A model generated the notes under the pieces. The model did no database searches and was not told the DNA's origin. It saw only the letters and a program-made list of their open reading frames with translations. From assembly GCF_000332335.1 (NCBI RefSeq), contig NZ_KB235948.1:1896552-1960551 (forward strand): a DNA stretch of 64,000 nt, written 5' to 3'. The stretch comes from Kamptonema formosum PCC 10802. Lineage in GTDB: Bacteria; Cyanobacteriota; Cyanobacteriia; Cyanobacteriales; Oscillatoriaceae. Position numbers and translations under genes: made by a program. Shown piece by piece: positions 52,379-61,515 of this stretch (position 1 is its first letter; each line of letters begins with the position of its first letter).

Positions 52379-52534
52379 GGCAGTGGGCAGTGGGCAGTGG
52401 GCAGTGGGCAGTGGGCATGGGGCATGGGGCATGGGGCATCATCGCATTGGGTGAAGTATCAACTTTTCTCCTAAAACCTAACCCCTAACCCTAACCCTAA
52501 CCCCTAACCCCTAACCCCTAACCCCTAACCCCTA
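52376..52534. repeat. GCAGTGG, GGGGCAT and CCCTAAC arrays
   Basis: 52376-52420 has tandem GGGCAGT units, 52421-52446 GGGGCAT with CATCATCGCAT, and 52463-52534 CCCTAAC heptamers. This triple array fills the gap between two receptor genes. Confidence 0.85.
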
Positions 52535-52591
52535 AGATAGGAGATGGGACGAATGAAGTTTGGTACAGGACAAAGGACAAGGGACAAAAGA

Positions 52592-54337
52592 ATGTTTAAT
52601 AATATGAGCTTGCCAGCTCGGATGTTCACTGCGTTTCTCTTTATGGGCTTAATTGTATTAATTGTGGCTCTAGTCGGCTGGAGCGCGACTTATCGGCTAA
52701 ACACTCACCTTAATACGCTCAGCACAACTAGCCTGCCCAGTGTGCTAGGAATGTGGAAAATTAAAGAAGGGCAAACCCAAATCGAGTCCTCAGCTCGGGC
52801 TTTGCTCAACCCCAAACTCCTTGGGGCAGAAAGGCGGGCTGAATTAGCGAGTATCAGGCAAGCTTTGGAGCATATCGACGATGGATTCAGCCAATACGAT
52901 CCCGCTCCCAGAACTGAAGAAGAAGAGAAACTATACAAAAAATTGCAAACGAACGGGAACAGGTGGAGGCAAGACCTGGAAGATTTCCTGCAACTCAATC
53001 AAGAATTCGAGAGCCTGGGGATTCTCAACCCCTTGGAAGTGCAGCTGGCGCTGGTGCGTCAGGGGCGGGAGAGATCGCCAGAAATGGCAGAGGCAAAAAC
53101 GGCTACCAATCTTTTCAACAAACTTTACGAACGCTCCCAGGCTAACCGGATCTTTTTTGAGGGGCAAAACCAATCCATTTTAAAAATTTTGGAAATAAAC
53201 GAGGAGGTAGCGACAGCAGCTTATAAGGCAGCCCAGGAGGATGTGAGCAAAAGCCTATTCTGGGCTGTCACCGGCCTGTTACTTGGCCCCCTCACGGCAG
53301 TGATTTTTGGCCTTTACTTCAGCAATACCATTGCTAAGCCCCTCGGTGCTAAGATTATAGGCGTCGTAACAGTAGCCGAACAGATATCTGCCGGCGATCT
53401 CACCACCTCTGTGCCGGTCCCGGAAGATCGGGACGAAATCGGAAAATTGCTGGTGGCTTTCCGCACCATGACAAAAAGCCTGAGTTCCTTAATTTCCCAA
53501 GTGCAGCAGTCCGGCATTCAAGTGACCAGCTCAGCCACCCAAATCGCCGCCTCTGGCAAACAATTAGAAGCCACGGTGCAAGAACAACTCGCCTCTACCA
53601 ACGAAGTCGTCGCCACGGCGAAGGAGATTGCCGCCACTTCTGGGGAATTGGTGAGGACGATGGATGAAGTCACGGAGATGGCACACAGCACCGCGACGGC
53701 AGCCGGTGCCGGACAAAAAGACCTCTCACGCATGGAGGCAACGATGAGCCAGCTGGCAGACGCCACTTCTGCCATCTCTGCTAAACTGGGGGCGATCTCT
53801 GAAAAAGCCAATAACATCAATAGCATTGTTACCACGATCGCAAAAGTGGCTGACCAGACGAATTTGCTCTCCCTCAACGCCGCCATAGAGGCTGAGAAAG
53901 CGGGAGAGTACGGTTTGGGCTTTGCCGTCGTGGCGAGGGAAATTCGCCGGCTGGCTGACCAAACCGCTGTCGCTACCCTAGATATCGAGCAGATGGTGAA
54001 AGAGATGCAATCGGCAGTTTCCACCGGCGTGATGGAAATGGACAAATTCACCAGAGAAGTTAGCCGTGGGGTGGACGACATTCGCAATATCAGCGCCCAA
54101 ATCGCGCAGATTATTGAGCGAGTGCAAGCGCTCACCCCGCGTTTTGAAGCAGTGAATCAGGGTGTGGAGGCTCAATCCACCGGCGCGACGCAAATCAGCG
54201 AGGCGATGGTGCAGTTAAGCGAAGCCTCCTCGCAAACCGCTCAGTCTCTGCGCGAAATCAACAGCGCGATTGGGCAGCTGAACGAGACGGCGCAAGGCTT
54301 GCGGCGAGAAATTTCTCGCTTCCAAGTCGGAGATTAA
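52592..54337 (+). CDS. Methyl-accepting chemotaxis protein with HAMP domain
   Basis: 581 residues from ATG 52592, where the paralogue starts MFNNM...ARMF align. Membrane helices near 11-29 and 220-240 flank a helical periplasmic domain. A HAMP domain (about 245-300, KIIGVVTVAEQISAGDLTTS region with EDRDEIGKLLVAFRTMTKSL) is followed by a signalling domain whose tip EKAGEYGLGFAVVAREIRRL is identical to the previous receptor. Long identical DNA blocks indicate recent duplication or gene conversion. Confidence 0.92.
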   Translation: MFNNMSLPARMFTAFLFMGLIVLIVALVGWSATYRLNTHLNTLSTTSLPSVLGMWKIKEGQTQIESSARALLNPKLLGAERRAELASIRQALEHIDDGFSQYDPAPRTEEEEKLYKKLQTNGNRWRQDLEDFLQLNQEFESLGILNPLEVQLALVRQGRERSPEMAEAKTATNLFNKLYERSQANRIFFEGQNQSILKILEINEEVATAAYKAAQEDVSKSLFWAVTGLLLGPLTAVIFGLYFSNTIAKPLGAKIIGVVTVAEQISAGDLTTSVPVPEDRDEIGKLLVAFRTMTKSLSSLISQVQQSGIQVTSSATQIAASGKQLEATVQEQLASTNEVVATAKEIAATSGELVRTMDEVTEMAHSTATAAGAGQKDLSRMEATMSQLADATSAISAKLGAISEKANNINSIVTTIAKVADQTNLLSLNAAIEAEKAGEYGLGFAVVAREIRRLADQTAVATLDIEQMVKEMQSAVSTGVMEMDKFTREVSRGVDDIRNISAQIAQIIERVQALTPRFEAVNQGVEAQSTGATQISEAMVQLSEASSQTAQSLREINSAIGQLNETAQGLRREISRFQVGD

Positions 54338-54375
54338 ACCTTCCAGCTAAACCTTCTCAATGGAGAGCAGGGCTC

Positions 54376-54714
54376 GTGTTTAATAACATGACATTCCCAG
54401 CGCGGATGTTCAGCGCATTTATGTTCTTAGGTCTAATCGTCTTAATCGTGGCTCTTTTCGGCAGGGGCTCGACTTCCCGGTTGAGCAACCACATTCAGAC
54501 CTTGAGCGCGAACAGCCTGCCTAGCGTCCTCGGACTGTGGGAAGTGAACGAGAGGCAAACGCAAATCGAGTCCTCAGAGCGAGCCTTGATCGACCCCAAA
54601 CTCATCCTAGCAGAAAGGCAGGCAGAAATAGCGAGAATCCGGCGGGCGTCTGAGCAAATTGACGGGAGATTCAGCCAATACGAGGTTATCTGCGGTTCCC
54701 TAAAAAAAAGGTAA
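54376..54714 (+). pseudogene. N-terminal fragment of a third receptor
   Basis: GTG 54376 starts a 112-residue frame that matches the first ~107 residues of the two receptors (first membrane helix and start of the periplasmic domain: LPSVLGLWEVNERQTQIESS). It ends in unrelated residues VICGSLKKR and a stop 4 bp before cheW. Everything else of the receptor is deleted. If translated, it would be a one-helix membrane fragment. Confidence 0.8.
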
Positions 54715-54718
54715 CAAA

Positions 54719-55399
54719 ATGACAGCAAACAAGGAACAAAGAACTAACAATTGCTGGAAGCGAATCGGAATTTGGGGCGACCGGTCTTGCCGGGAACTGA
54801 AAACCCACACTCACTGCCGCAATTGCCCTGTCTATTCTGCCGGCGGGCGCACTTTGCTGGAACGGATAGCGCCAACCGGCTATGTGAGTGAGTGGACTGA
54901 TTTGCTGGCTGAGCAAAAAGAAGCTAGCGCCAAGGGCACTGTGCCGGTGGTTATCTTTCGCCTGGGAGTGGAGTGGCTGGCACTGCCGGCTGGCTTGTTC
55001 CAGGAAGTGACGCCGGTGTCGCCGGTGCGCACCCTGCCTCACCGCAGCAACGATATCCTGCAGGGGCTGGTGAACATCCGGGGCGAACTGCAAATGTGCG
55101 TCTCTCTCAGCAATCTCCTGAGACTGCACGCCGCACCGGCACCTGCCGGCAAGACTATAAACAGTGCTGTTTACAAACGGATGGTGGTTGTGGAAAAAGA
55201 AGGGAACCGCTGGGTCTTTCCCGTTGATGAAATCTATGGGGTTCACCGCATCGCCCCAGAGGAGGTGCGGAGTGCGCCGGCAACTGTCTCTAAAGTGCCC
55301 GACACTTATATCAAAGGAATGATTAGCTGGCGAGAGAAAAGCGTGAGTTACCTGGATGATGAGTTATTATTTTACACTCTGAACAAAAGACTTCTGTGA
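54719..55399 (+). CDS. cheW: CheW protein with Cys-rich N-terminus
   Basis: 226 residues. The N-terminal 45 residues hold Cys at 12, 24, 33 and 36 and His at 30 and 32 (NCWKRIGIWGDRSC then HCRNCP), a set that could bind metal. The CheW domain starts near residue 75 (VVIFRLGVEWLALPAGLFQE) with LVNIRGELQMCVSLSNLL and KRMVVVEKEGNRWVFPVDEI. Same N-terminal module occurs on CheW proteins of other chemosensory clusters. It starts 4 bp after the receptor fragment and precedes cheA. Confidence 0.9.
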   Translation: MTANKEQRTNNCWKRIGIWGDRSCRELKTHTHCRNCPVYSAGGRTLLERIAPTGYVSEWTDLLAEQKEASAKGTVPVVIFRLGVEWLALPAGLFQEVTPVSPVRTLPHRSNDILQGLVNIRGELQMCVSLSNLLRLHAAPAPAGKTINSAVYKRMVVVEKEGNRWVFPVDEIYGVHRIAPEEVRSAPATVSKVPDTYIKGMISWREKSVSYLDDELLFYTLNKRLL

Positions 55400-55401
55400 T
55401 A

Positions 55402-55497
55402 TATAGCGTTTTTCAGTTGGATGAACTATGGCCCAGAAACCCGGTTTCTTAAAGAAACCGGGTTTCTCAGTACCTCACTAATATGAGAGACGCTATA
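55402..55497. repeat. MITE-B copy in reverse orientation
   Basis: Ends TATAGCGTTTTTCA and TGAGAGACGCTATA, complementary except at two or three positions, around the CCCGGTTTC-TTAAA-GAAACCGGG hairpin. It lies 2 bp after the cheW stop codon, so it is a likely terminator. Confidence 0.88.
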
Positions 55498-55602
55498 ATA
55501 TTTTCTCTGTTTGAGCCTGGAAACGAGAAAAAATAATCAACCGCCCCCGTGAGGGGACGCCAAGAAGGAAGAAGAGAGGGGATAGCACCCTACTGCTGAG
55601 AA

Positions 55603-57981
55603 ATGAAAAATCAGAATATGAGCAACTACTCGATGATGGATTTATTCCGCACGGAGGTGGAAGCCCAAGCAGCCATATTGAATGAAGGTCTGCTGGCGCT
55701 GGAAACCAACCCGAATGACACTCGCTGCCTGGAATCGATGATGCGTGCCGCGCATTCAATCAAGGGGGCTGCCCGGATTGTCCAAATTAATGCTGCAGTC
55801 AGAGTCGCCCACGCTATGGAGGACTGCTTTGTTGCCGCCCAGAGAGGAGCCATCACCCTAACAGCAAACCAGATCGATGTCCTGCTGCAAGGGGCGGATT
55901 CGCTGCTGCGCATCGCCCGCGTCAGCGAAACCGAGTTAGTGAACTGGCAAGCGGAATATGAAGGGGAAATTGAGGCGTTGGTGACTGCAATTTCCGCCCT
56001 CCTGACACCGCTGCCGCCAGAGGGGAGCGCCGCACCGGCAGCCCGCCCGCCGCAGCAAAGTCCGCCGGCGCACAGCACATATATATCTCACTCCTGTGAG
56101 GCGCAAGCGGGGCGGGAGACAGGGGGAGAGGTTCCGCCCTCCACCTCCCCTGCAGTTGAGCCGGTGGCGATTCCAGCAATTCCGGCGGTGCGCGCACCCG
56201 AGAGGGCACTCCAGACGCCGGCAGTGCCCAGTTCGCCACCGGCAGATCGAGTGGTGCGGATGAGCGCGGAGAATTTAAATCGCTTAATGGGTTTGGCCGG
56301 CGAGTCTCTGGTGGAGGCGAACTGGCTGCAGCCGTTTGCGCAAGAACTGATGAAACTGAGAAACCGCCAAGCGGAACTGTCGAGCCACTTGGAAAAGCTA
56401 CAGGAATCCCTTGAGGGCGAGCGTTTGAATGAGCGCAGCGAGGAGCATTTGAAAACAGCCCGCCAAAAAGCCAGTGAGTGCCGGCAGATGCTATCCGAGC
56501 GCCTTAACGAACTGGAGCTATTTGCCCGCCGGTCTGCAAATCTTTCCGACCGGCTCTACCAGGAAGTGATCGCCAGTCACATGCGCCCTTTTGGGGACAG
56601 AATGCAGGGTTTTCCGCGAATGGTGCGCGATTTAGCAAGACAGCTGGGCAAGCAAGTTAAATTGGAAATTGTCGGGCAATCGACTAAAGTTGACCGGGAT
56701 ATTTTAGAGAAGCTAGAGGCTCCCCTGACTCACATGCTGCGCAACGCTATCGATCACGGCATTGAGTCACCCGAGGAGCGTCTGGCGGCGGGGAAGCAGG
56801 CAGAAGGTAAGGTGCGCCTGGAAGCAGCGCACAGGGCCGGCATGCTCTCGATTGCCGTTTCTGACGATGGCAGGGGGGTTGATTTCCAGCTGTTGCGCCA
56901 AACAATCATTAGCAGAGGCATGGTAACAGCCGAAATGGCTGACCGGCTGACAGAAACCGAGCTGATGGACTTCCTATTTTTGCCCGGATTTTCCACAGCA
57001 AAAGCGGTGACGGAGATTTCCGGTCGCGGCGTCGGGCTGGACGTGGTGCAGAGCGCGGTGCAGGAGGTGGGCGGCGTTTTGCGAGCTTCAGCACAGCCGG
57101 GAAAGGGGATGATCGTTCACTTGCAATTGCCGCTCACCCTGTCTGTTATTCGCACGCTGCTGGTGGAAATCTCGGGAGAGCCTTTTGCGTTTCCGCTGAC
57201 GCGCATTGAGCGGCTGGTGCGGGTTCCCAGAGCGGAGATTAGAGTTGCGGAAAATCACGAATATTTTATTGCAGACGAGCAAAATCTTGGTCTGGTGGCG
57301 GCGCATCAAGTGCTGGGGTTGAAGGAATCCCCCCCGCAGTCATCCGCGCTGCCGGTGGTTGTGATTAGCGACCGGTTCAGCCGCTACGGACTTGTGGTGA
57401 GCCGGTTTCTCGGCGAGCGCGATTTGGTGGTCAGACCTTTAGATCCGCGCCTGGGAAAAGTTAAGGATATTAGCGCCGCCGCTTTGCTGGAAGACGGCTC
57501 TCCGGTGCTGATTGTGGATGTGGAAGATATGGTGCGCTCCATTGACCACTTGCTCGCTACCGGGCCGTTGTGCCAGGTCGGTGGCGCTGAACACCCCACT
57601 GCGTCAAAGCCCCGCAAGCGCATCCTGGTAGTTGACGATTCGATTACTGTCCGCGAAATGGAGCGCCAGTTACTGCAAAATAACGGTTATGAGGTGGAAG
57701 TGGCTGTGAACGGGATGGATGGTTGGAATGCTATCCGCACCGGCCACTATGACTTGATTCTCACTGACGTTGACATGCCTCGCCTGAACGGGATTGAGCT
57801 GGTGAGTTTGATTAAAAGCCATCCGAATTTGAAGTCGCTACCTGTGATTATTGTTTCTTACAAAGACCGTGAGGAAGACCGCATCCGGGGGCTGGAAGCT
57901 GGGGCGAATTATTATTTAACTAAGAGCAGTTTCCACGACGACTCGCTGTTGCAGGCTGCGATAGACCTGATTGGCAATTAA
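55603..57981 (+). CDS. cheA: CheA hybrid kinase with C-terminal receiver
   Basis: 792 residues. The Hpt domain carries the phospho-acceptor His51 (AAHSIKGAARI). A Pro/Ala linker (about 130-215) leads to the dimerisation and catalytic domain: SHMRPFGDRMQGFPRM, LTHMLRNAIDHGIESPEERL (N-box), VSDDGRGVD (G1) and GVGLDVV (G2). A CheW-like domain (about 500-640) follows, then a receiver with LVVDDSITVREMERQ, phospho-acceptor in LILTDVDMPR and Lys in NYYLTKSS. Only one Hpt domain. It drives the cluster's signalling; typical of cyanobacterial CheA of the phototaxis/Hmp/Pil types. A start at M6 is also possible. Confidence 0.95.
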   Translation: MKNQNMSNYSMMDLFRTEVEAQAAILNEGLLALETNPNDTRCLESMMRAAHSIKGAARIVQINAAVRVAHAMEDCFVAAQRGAITLTANQIDVLLQGADSLLRIARVSETELVNWQAEYEGEIEALVTAISALLTPLPPEGSAAPAARPPQQSPPAHSTYISHSCEAQAGRETGGEVPPSTSPAVEPVAIPAIPAVRAPERALQTPAVPSSPPADRVVRMSAENLNRLMGLAGESLVEANWLQPFAQELMKLRNRQAELSSHLEKLQESLEGERLNERSEEHLKTARQKASECRQMLSERLNELELFARRSANLSDRLYQEVIASHMRPFGDRMQGFPRMVRDLARQLGKQVKLEIVGQSTKVDRDILEKLEAPLTHMLRNAIDHGIESPEERLAAGKQAEGKVRLEAAHRAGMLSIAVSDDGRGVDFQLLRQTIISRGMVTAEMADRLTETELMDFLFLPGFSTAKAVTEISGRGVGLDVVQSAVQEVGGVLRASAQPGKGMIVHLQLPLTLSVIRTLLVEISGEPFAFPLTRIERLVRVPRAEIRVAENHEYFIADEQNLGLVAAHQVLGLKESPPQSSALPVVVISDRFSRYGLVVSRFLGERDLVVRPLDPRLGKVKDISAAALLEDGSPVLIVDVEDMVRSIDHLLATGPLCQVGGAEHPTASKPRKRILVVDDSITVREMERQLLQNNGYEVEVAVNGMDGWNAIRTGHYDLILTDVDMPRLNGIELVSLIKSHPNLKSLPVIIVSYKDREEDRIRGLEAGANYYLTKSSFHDDSLLQAAIDLIGN

Positions 57982-58123
57982 ATCTAGCACTTCTAAATGA
58001 TTTGCGCAACCGCGCTGGGGGCTATAAACCCGGTTTCTAAAAGAAACCGGGTTTCTGGGTCCCTCACTCGGGGTGGGGTGCGCGGGCGCGTCACCCACCC
58101 TACTTCTCTAATTGCAATGCCAT

Positions 58124-58300
58124 GCCCCACGCGATGATGCCCCACGCGATGATGCCCCACGCGATGATGCCCCCCACCCCCATTTTGATCCTTGTTATTT
58201 GTCGCTGTCTGCTGTAAAGTGTCAAAAATCCCAACTCCAGCCCCCAATGCCCCATGCCCCATGCCCCATGCCTCATGCCCCATGCCCCATGCCCCACGCC
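58124..58300. repeat. GATGATGCCCCACGC and CCCCATGC arrays
   Basis: 58124-58175 holds four ATGATGCCCCACGCG-type units, the reverse complement of the GGGCATCATCGCAT arrays. 58245-58300 holds seven CCCCATG units. The second array provides the ATGs that begin cheB. Confidence 0.85.
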
Positions 58301-59330
58301 CAGTGACAGGCTTCGGATCGCGATCGTTAATGACACGCTGATCGCAGTGGAAGCGATATTGCAGGTCTTGGCTGCAGATCCGGACTGCAAAATTGTTTGG
58401 GTGGCTTGTAATGGTGCTGAAGCAGTCACTAAGTGCGCGATAGACCTTCCAGATTTGATTTTGATGGACTTGGGGATGCCGGTGATGGATGGTGTTGAGG
58501 CAACCCGCCGGATTGTCAGCCGTTTTCCCTGCGCTATTGTTGTGGTCACCGCCAGCGTTAAAAACCGGCTGTCGAAGGTTTTTGAAGCGATGGGCTGTGG
58601 GGCGCTGGATGCGGTCAATACCCCGACTCTGGGCGGTTCCGCTGAGGACAGGAGCGGTGAGTTGCTGCTGGCCAAAATCGCTACGGTGCGCAAATTGCTG
58701 GGCAAATCAACTCGCCGCAAATCTGAGCTAAGGTTGAATAAACAGGAACGGTGTTTTGCTCCCTCCCTGAGGCCGGTTGTGGCGATCGGGGCTTCCACCG
58801 GCGGTCCGCTGGCTCTGATGGCGGTCCTCTCCCGCTTGCCCAAAAATTTCTCAGCCGCAGTGGCGATTGTCCAGCATATAGACGCTCAGTTTGCCCCCGG
58901 ATTGGTGGAGTGGCTCAACCAGCAGTCGCCCCTCCCCGTTCGGCTGGCGGTGGGGGGCGGGCGTTTGGAACCGGGAAAAGTTTTGGTGGCTGGAACGAAT
59001 GACCACCTGGTTTTGTCTCCAGATTTGACGCTCAGGCACACCCGGGAACCGCGCGACTGTTTCTACCGTCCGTCTGTGGATGCTTTTTTCCTGAGTGTGG
59101 CCAAATACTGGCCGGGAAAGGGGGTGGGGGTACTCCTGACCGGCATGGGAAGGGATGGAGCCGCCGGTCTGATGTCGCTGCGGCGTGCCGGCTGGCACAC
59201 TATCGCCCAAAACCGAGCCACCTGCGCGGTTTATGGCATGCCCAAAGCGGCGGCGGAGTTGGGAGCGGCTGTGGAAATTTTACCTATTGACGCAGTTGCG
59301 CCGGCCATTGTAAAGTTGTTTGGCTGCTAA
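58254..59330 (+). CDS. cheB: CheB protein-glutamate methylesterase
   Basis: 358 residues (351 from ATG 58275). The receiver domain begins at LRIAIVND and has its phospho-acceptor in [15 protein letters not shown]. The methylesterase domain has the catalytic Ser in [10 protein letters not shown], His in [14 protein letters not shown] and Asp in GMGRDGAAG. CheB removes methyl groups from the receptors for adaptation. The only in-frame ATGs are inside the CCCCATG repeat array, so repeat-encoded residues (MPHAPC) begin the protein. No ribosome-binding site is visible there. Confidence 0.9.
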   Translation: MPHAPCLMPHAPCPTPSDRLRIAIVNDTLIAVEAILQVLAADPDCKIVWVACNGAEAVTKCAIDLPDLILMDLGMPVMDGVEATRRIVSRFPCAIVVVTASVKNRLSKVFEAMGCGALDAVNTPTLGGSAEDRSGELLLAKIATVRKLLGKSTRRKSELRLNKQERCFAPSLRPVVAIGASTGGPLALMAVLSRLPKNFSAAVAIVQHIDAQFAPGLVEWLNQQSPLPVRLAVGGGRLEPGKVLVAGTNDHLVLSPDLTLRHTREPRDCFYRPSVDAFFLSVAKYWPGKGVGVLLTGMGRDGAAGLMSLRRAGWHTIAQNRATCAVYGMPKAAAELGAAVEILPIDAVAPAIVKLFGC

Positions 59331-59562
59331 GGTAACTGATTTCAACCGGCCAGTTTACCGCCCGATATCGGGGGATTTGATTGAGAGCGCCCGCGAACTC
59401 CTTACCCGGTCAGCGCTTTCGGCTTTCCCTCAGGACAGAGTTCCCAAATTTATTCAGCAGAAATTTCAGTATTTTTATCAGTCAGTCAAGCCCGTAAAAT
59501 CCGTAGTTTCACTGTATCACCTGCGTGAGAAATATCTTAAAATTAAACTAAAGGTGCTTTGA
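59320..59562 (+). CDS. Possible small protein after cheB
   Basis: A TTG at 59320, overlapping the end of cheB by 11 bp, starts an 80-residue frame rich in Arg, Leu and Tyr ([20 protein letters not shown]). I do not recognise a family. Coupling to cheB is possible, but a weak start codon and lack of known motifs make it doubtful. 59563-59727 shows no gene. Confidence 0.25.
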   Translation: MAAKVTDFNRPVYRPISGDLIESARELLTRSALSAFPQDRVPKFIQQKFQYFYQSVKPVKSVVSLYHLREKYLKIKLKVL

Positions 59563-59727
59563 AGAGGTTCGCCAGTTTTATAAAAATTTTATAATCAAAC
59601 AACACTAAGCTAATCATCTTCTAGCTAGCCGGTCGAAAAATCTATTTTTTGGAAGATCCTGCCCAGAAGCCCCAGAAATTAAAAGTAGAGCAGCTTACCG
59701 CTAACCTCAGTAGAGGAGGAAACTAAG

Positions 59728-61095
59728 ATGAGTGTCCCGACAGCCAGCGCCACCAACTCCGCTTCACCTTTGACGGGATATCCGATTAAAGTTCTGCTCA
59801 TCGACGATCAGGAGATGATCGCTGAGGCGGTACGCCGCATGCTAGCGACTGAAGAGGATATTATTTTTCACTACTGCAGCGACCCAGCCCTAGCCCTTCA
59901 AATGGCTGCAGAGATTGCCCCGACAGTTATCTTGCAAGATTTAGTCATGCCGGATATTGATGGGTTGCTGCTGTTGCGTTTTTTGAGAGCGAATCCAGCC
60001 ACCCGCGACATTCCTACAATCGTGCTTTCAGTCAAGGAAGAGGCCAAACTGAAAGCAGATGCCTTTGCCAGCGGGGCTAATGACTACTTGGTCAAACTTC
60101 CGGATAAAATTGAGCTGATTGCCCGCATCCGCTACCACTCAAAGGCGTATATTAGCCTGCTGGAACGGAATGAAGCGTATCAAGCCATGCAGCGCACCCA
60201 AGCTCAGCTGGTGCAGGCAGAAAAAATGTCCAGCTTGGGGAATCTGGTGGCCGGTATTGCCCACGAAATCAACAACCCCGTCAACTTCATCTACGGCAAC
60301 CTCAGCCACGTCACTGAGTACATTGAGGGGCTGCTCAATCTGATCCACCTTTACCAGCAGCGCTGTCCCAACACTGACCCAGAAATTCAAGAACTGGTTG
60401 AAGATATAGAGTTAGAATTTGTGCTTGAGGATCTGCCCAAAATGCTATCCTCAATGAAGATGGGCACTGAACGCATCCGCCAGATTGTTATCACGTTGCG
60501 CAACTTCTCTAGGCTGGATGAAGCGGAGATGAAACCTGTTAACCTTCACGAAGGAATCGACAGTACGCTACTGATTTTGCAGCACCGGCTGAAGGCGAAG
60601 CAAAACCGCCCCGCTATTCAAGTCATCAAGGAATATGGCGATTTACCTCCCGTGGAATGCTATGCGGGATTGCTCAATCAGGTGTTTATGAACATTCTCA
60701 GCAATGCCATTGACGCCCTGCACGAACGCGACCGGCAGAGACTTCCAGAAGACATTAAGCGCAACCCCAGCACTATCACCATCCGCACTCTGGTTCAGGA
60801 GCGCAGCGGGGTGGCCATCTGCATTAAGGATAATGGCCCGGGAATTGCCGGCACTGTCAAAGCGCGGCTGTTTGAGCCTTTTTTCACGACCAAACCCGCC
60901 GGTGAGGGCACGGGGCTGGGACTTTCCATTAGCCACCAAATTGTCGTGGAAAAGCATGGGGGCGCGCTGCGGTGCGTCTCGGAACCGGGAGAAGGCGCTG
61001 AGTTTTGGATTGAAATTCCCTGCAGCGTGAAAGTTTCAAAAGACTTATCTAAAAGTAAGAAAAATCGGCAATTCCTGGAGCCCTATGTGGCCTAG
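59728..61095 (+). CDS. Receiver-histidine kinase protein
   Basis: 455 residues, preceded by GAGGAGG. The N-terminal receiver (LLIDDQEMIAEAVRRML, Asp in LQDLVMPDIDG, Lys in YLVKLPD) is followed by a short coiled coil and a kinase core: AGIAHEINNPVNFIYGN (H-box), LNQVFMNILSNAIDAL (N-box), IKDNGPGI (G1) and GTGLGLSI (G2). There are no membrane segments, so it is cytoplasmic and probably activated by phosphorylation of the receiver. It is paralogous to the gene at 61516 on the opposite strand. Confidence 0.92.
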   Translation: MSVPTASATNSASPLTGYPIKVLLIDDQEMIAEAVRRMLATEEDIIFHYCSDPALALQMAAEIAPTVILQDLVMPDIDGLLLLRFLRANPATRDIPTIVLSVKEEAKLKADAFASGANDYLVKLPDKIELIARIRYHSKAYISLLERNEAYQAMQRTQAQLVQAEKMSSLGNLVAGIAHEINNPVNFIYGNLSHVTEYIEGLLNLIHLYQQRCPNTDPEIQELVEDIELEFVLEDLPKMLSSMKMGTERIRQIVITLRNFSRLDEAEMKPVNLHEGIDSTLLILQHRLKAKQNRPAIQVIKEYGDLPPVECYAGLLNQVFMNILSNAIDALHERDRQRLPEDIKRNPSTITIRTLVQERSGVAICIKDNGPGIAGTVKARLFEPFFTTKPAGEGTGLGLSISHQIVVEKHGGALRCVSEPGEGAEFWIEIPCSVKVSKDLSKSKKNRQFLEPYVA

Positions 61096-61213
61096 CCCTT
61101 TTGGATTTTGGATTTTGGATTTTGGATTTTGGATTTTGGATTTGGCATTAAAAACCCGGGCATCAAGGGGTTTTCGTCGGGCGAAAAAAATACTATCTCC
61201 TTCAACTTTGTAT

Positions 61214-61373
61214 TATAGCAGTATGCACTTAGGTTAAAACATTAGACCTTCAGGGCAGCCAGACGCTGGCCTACGTCTATATCCCAGTAGTAATATGGGT
61301 TAGGACAATAGAAGCCGGAGTGCGGGGGTGCAAAAGAGGCCGAAATGTACGAACCTAAGTGGCTACTGCTATA
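61214..61373. repeat. MITE-A copy
   Basis: TATAGCAGTATGCACTTAGG to GGCTACTGCTATA, same orientation and blocks as the copy at 28572, lying in the gap 61096-61515. That gap also contains tandem GGATTTTGGATTTT repeats (61105-61142) and a hairpin repeat near 61430-61460. Confidence 0.9.
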
Positions 61374-61515
61374 TATCATATCCGGTTGAACGGCCTAGAA
61401 AAAACTGTTGGCCACGCCAGAGGCCAGAAAGCCGGTTTCTTTAAGAAACCGGGTTTCTTAACCCTCGGGTTTATTAACAAACAACAATTAACAAAAATTT
61501 AGTACAGGGTTTCAC

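Noticed and set aside
52463-52534. Telomere or chromosome end
   Set aside because: CCCTAAC arrays recur internally at several positions, so they are interspersed heptamer repeats and not a replicon end.
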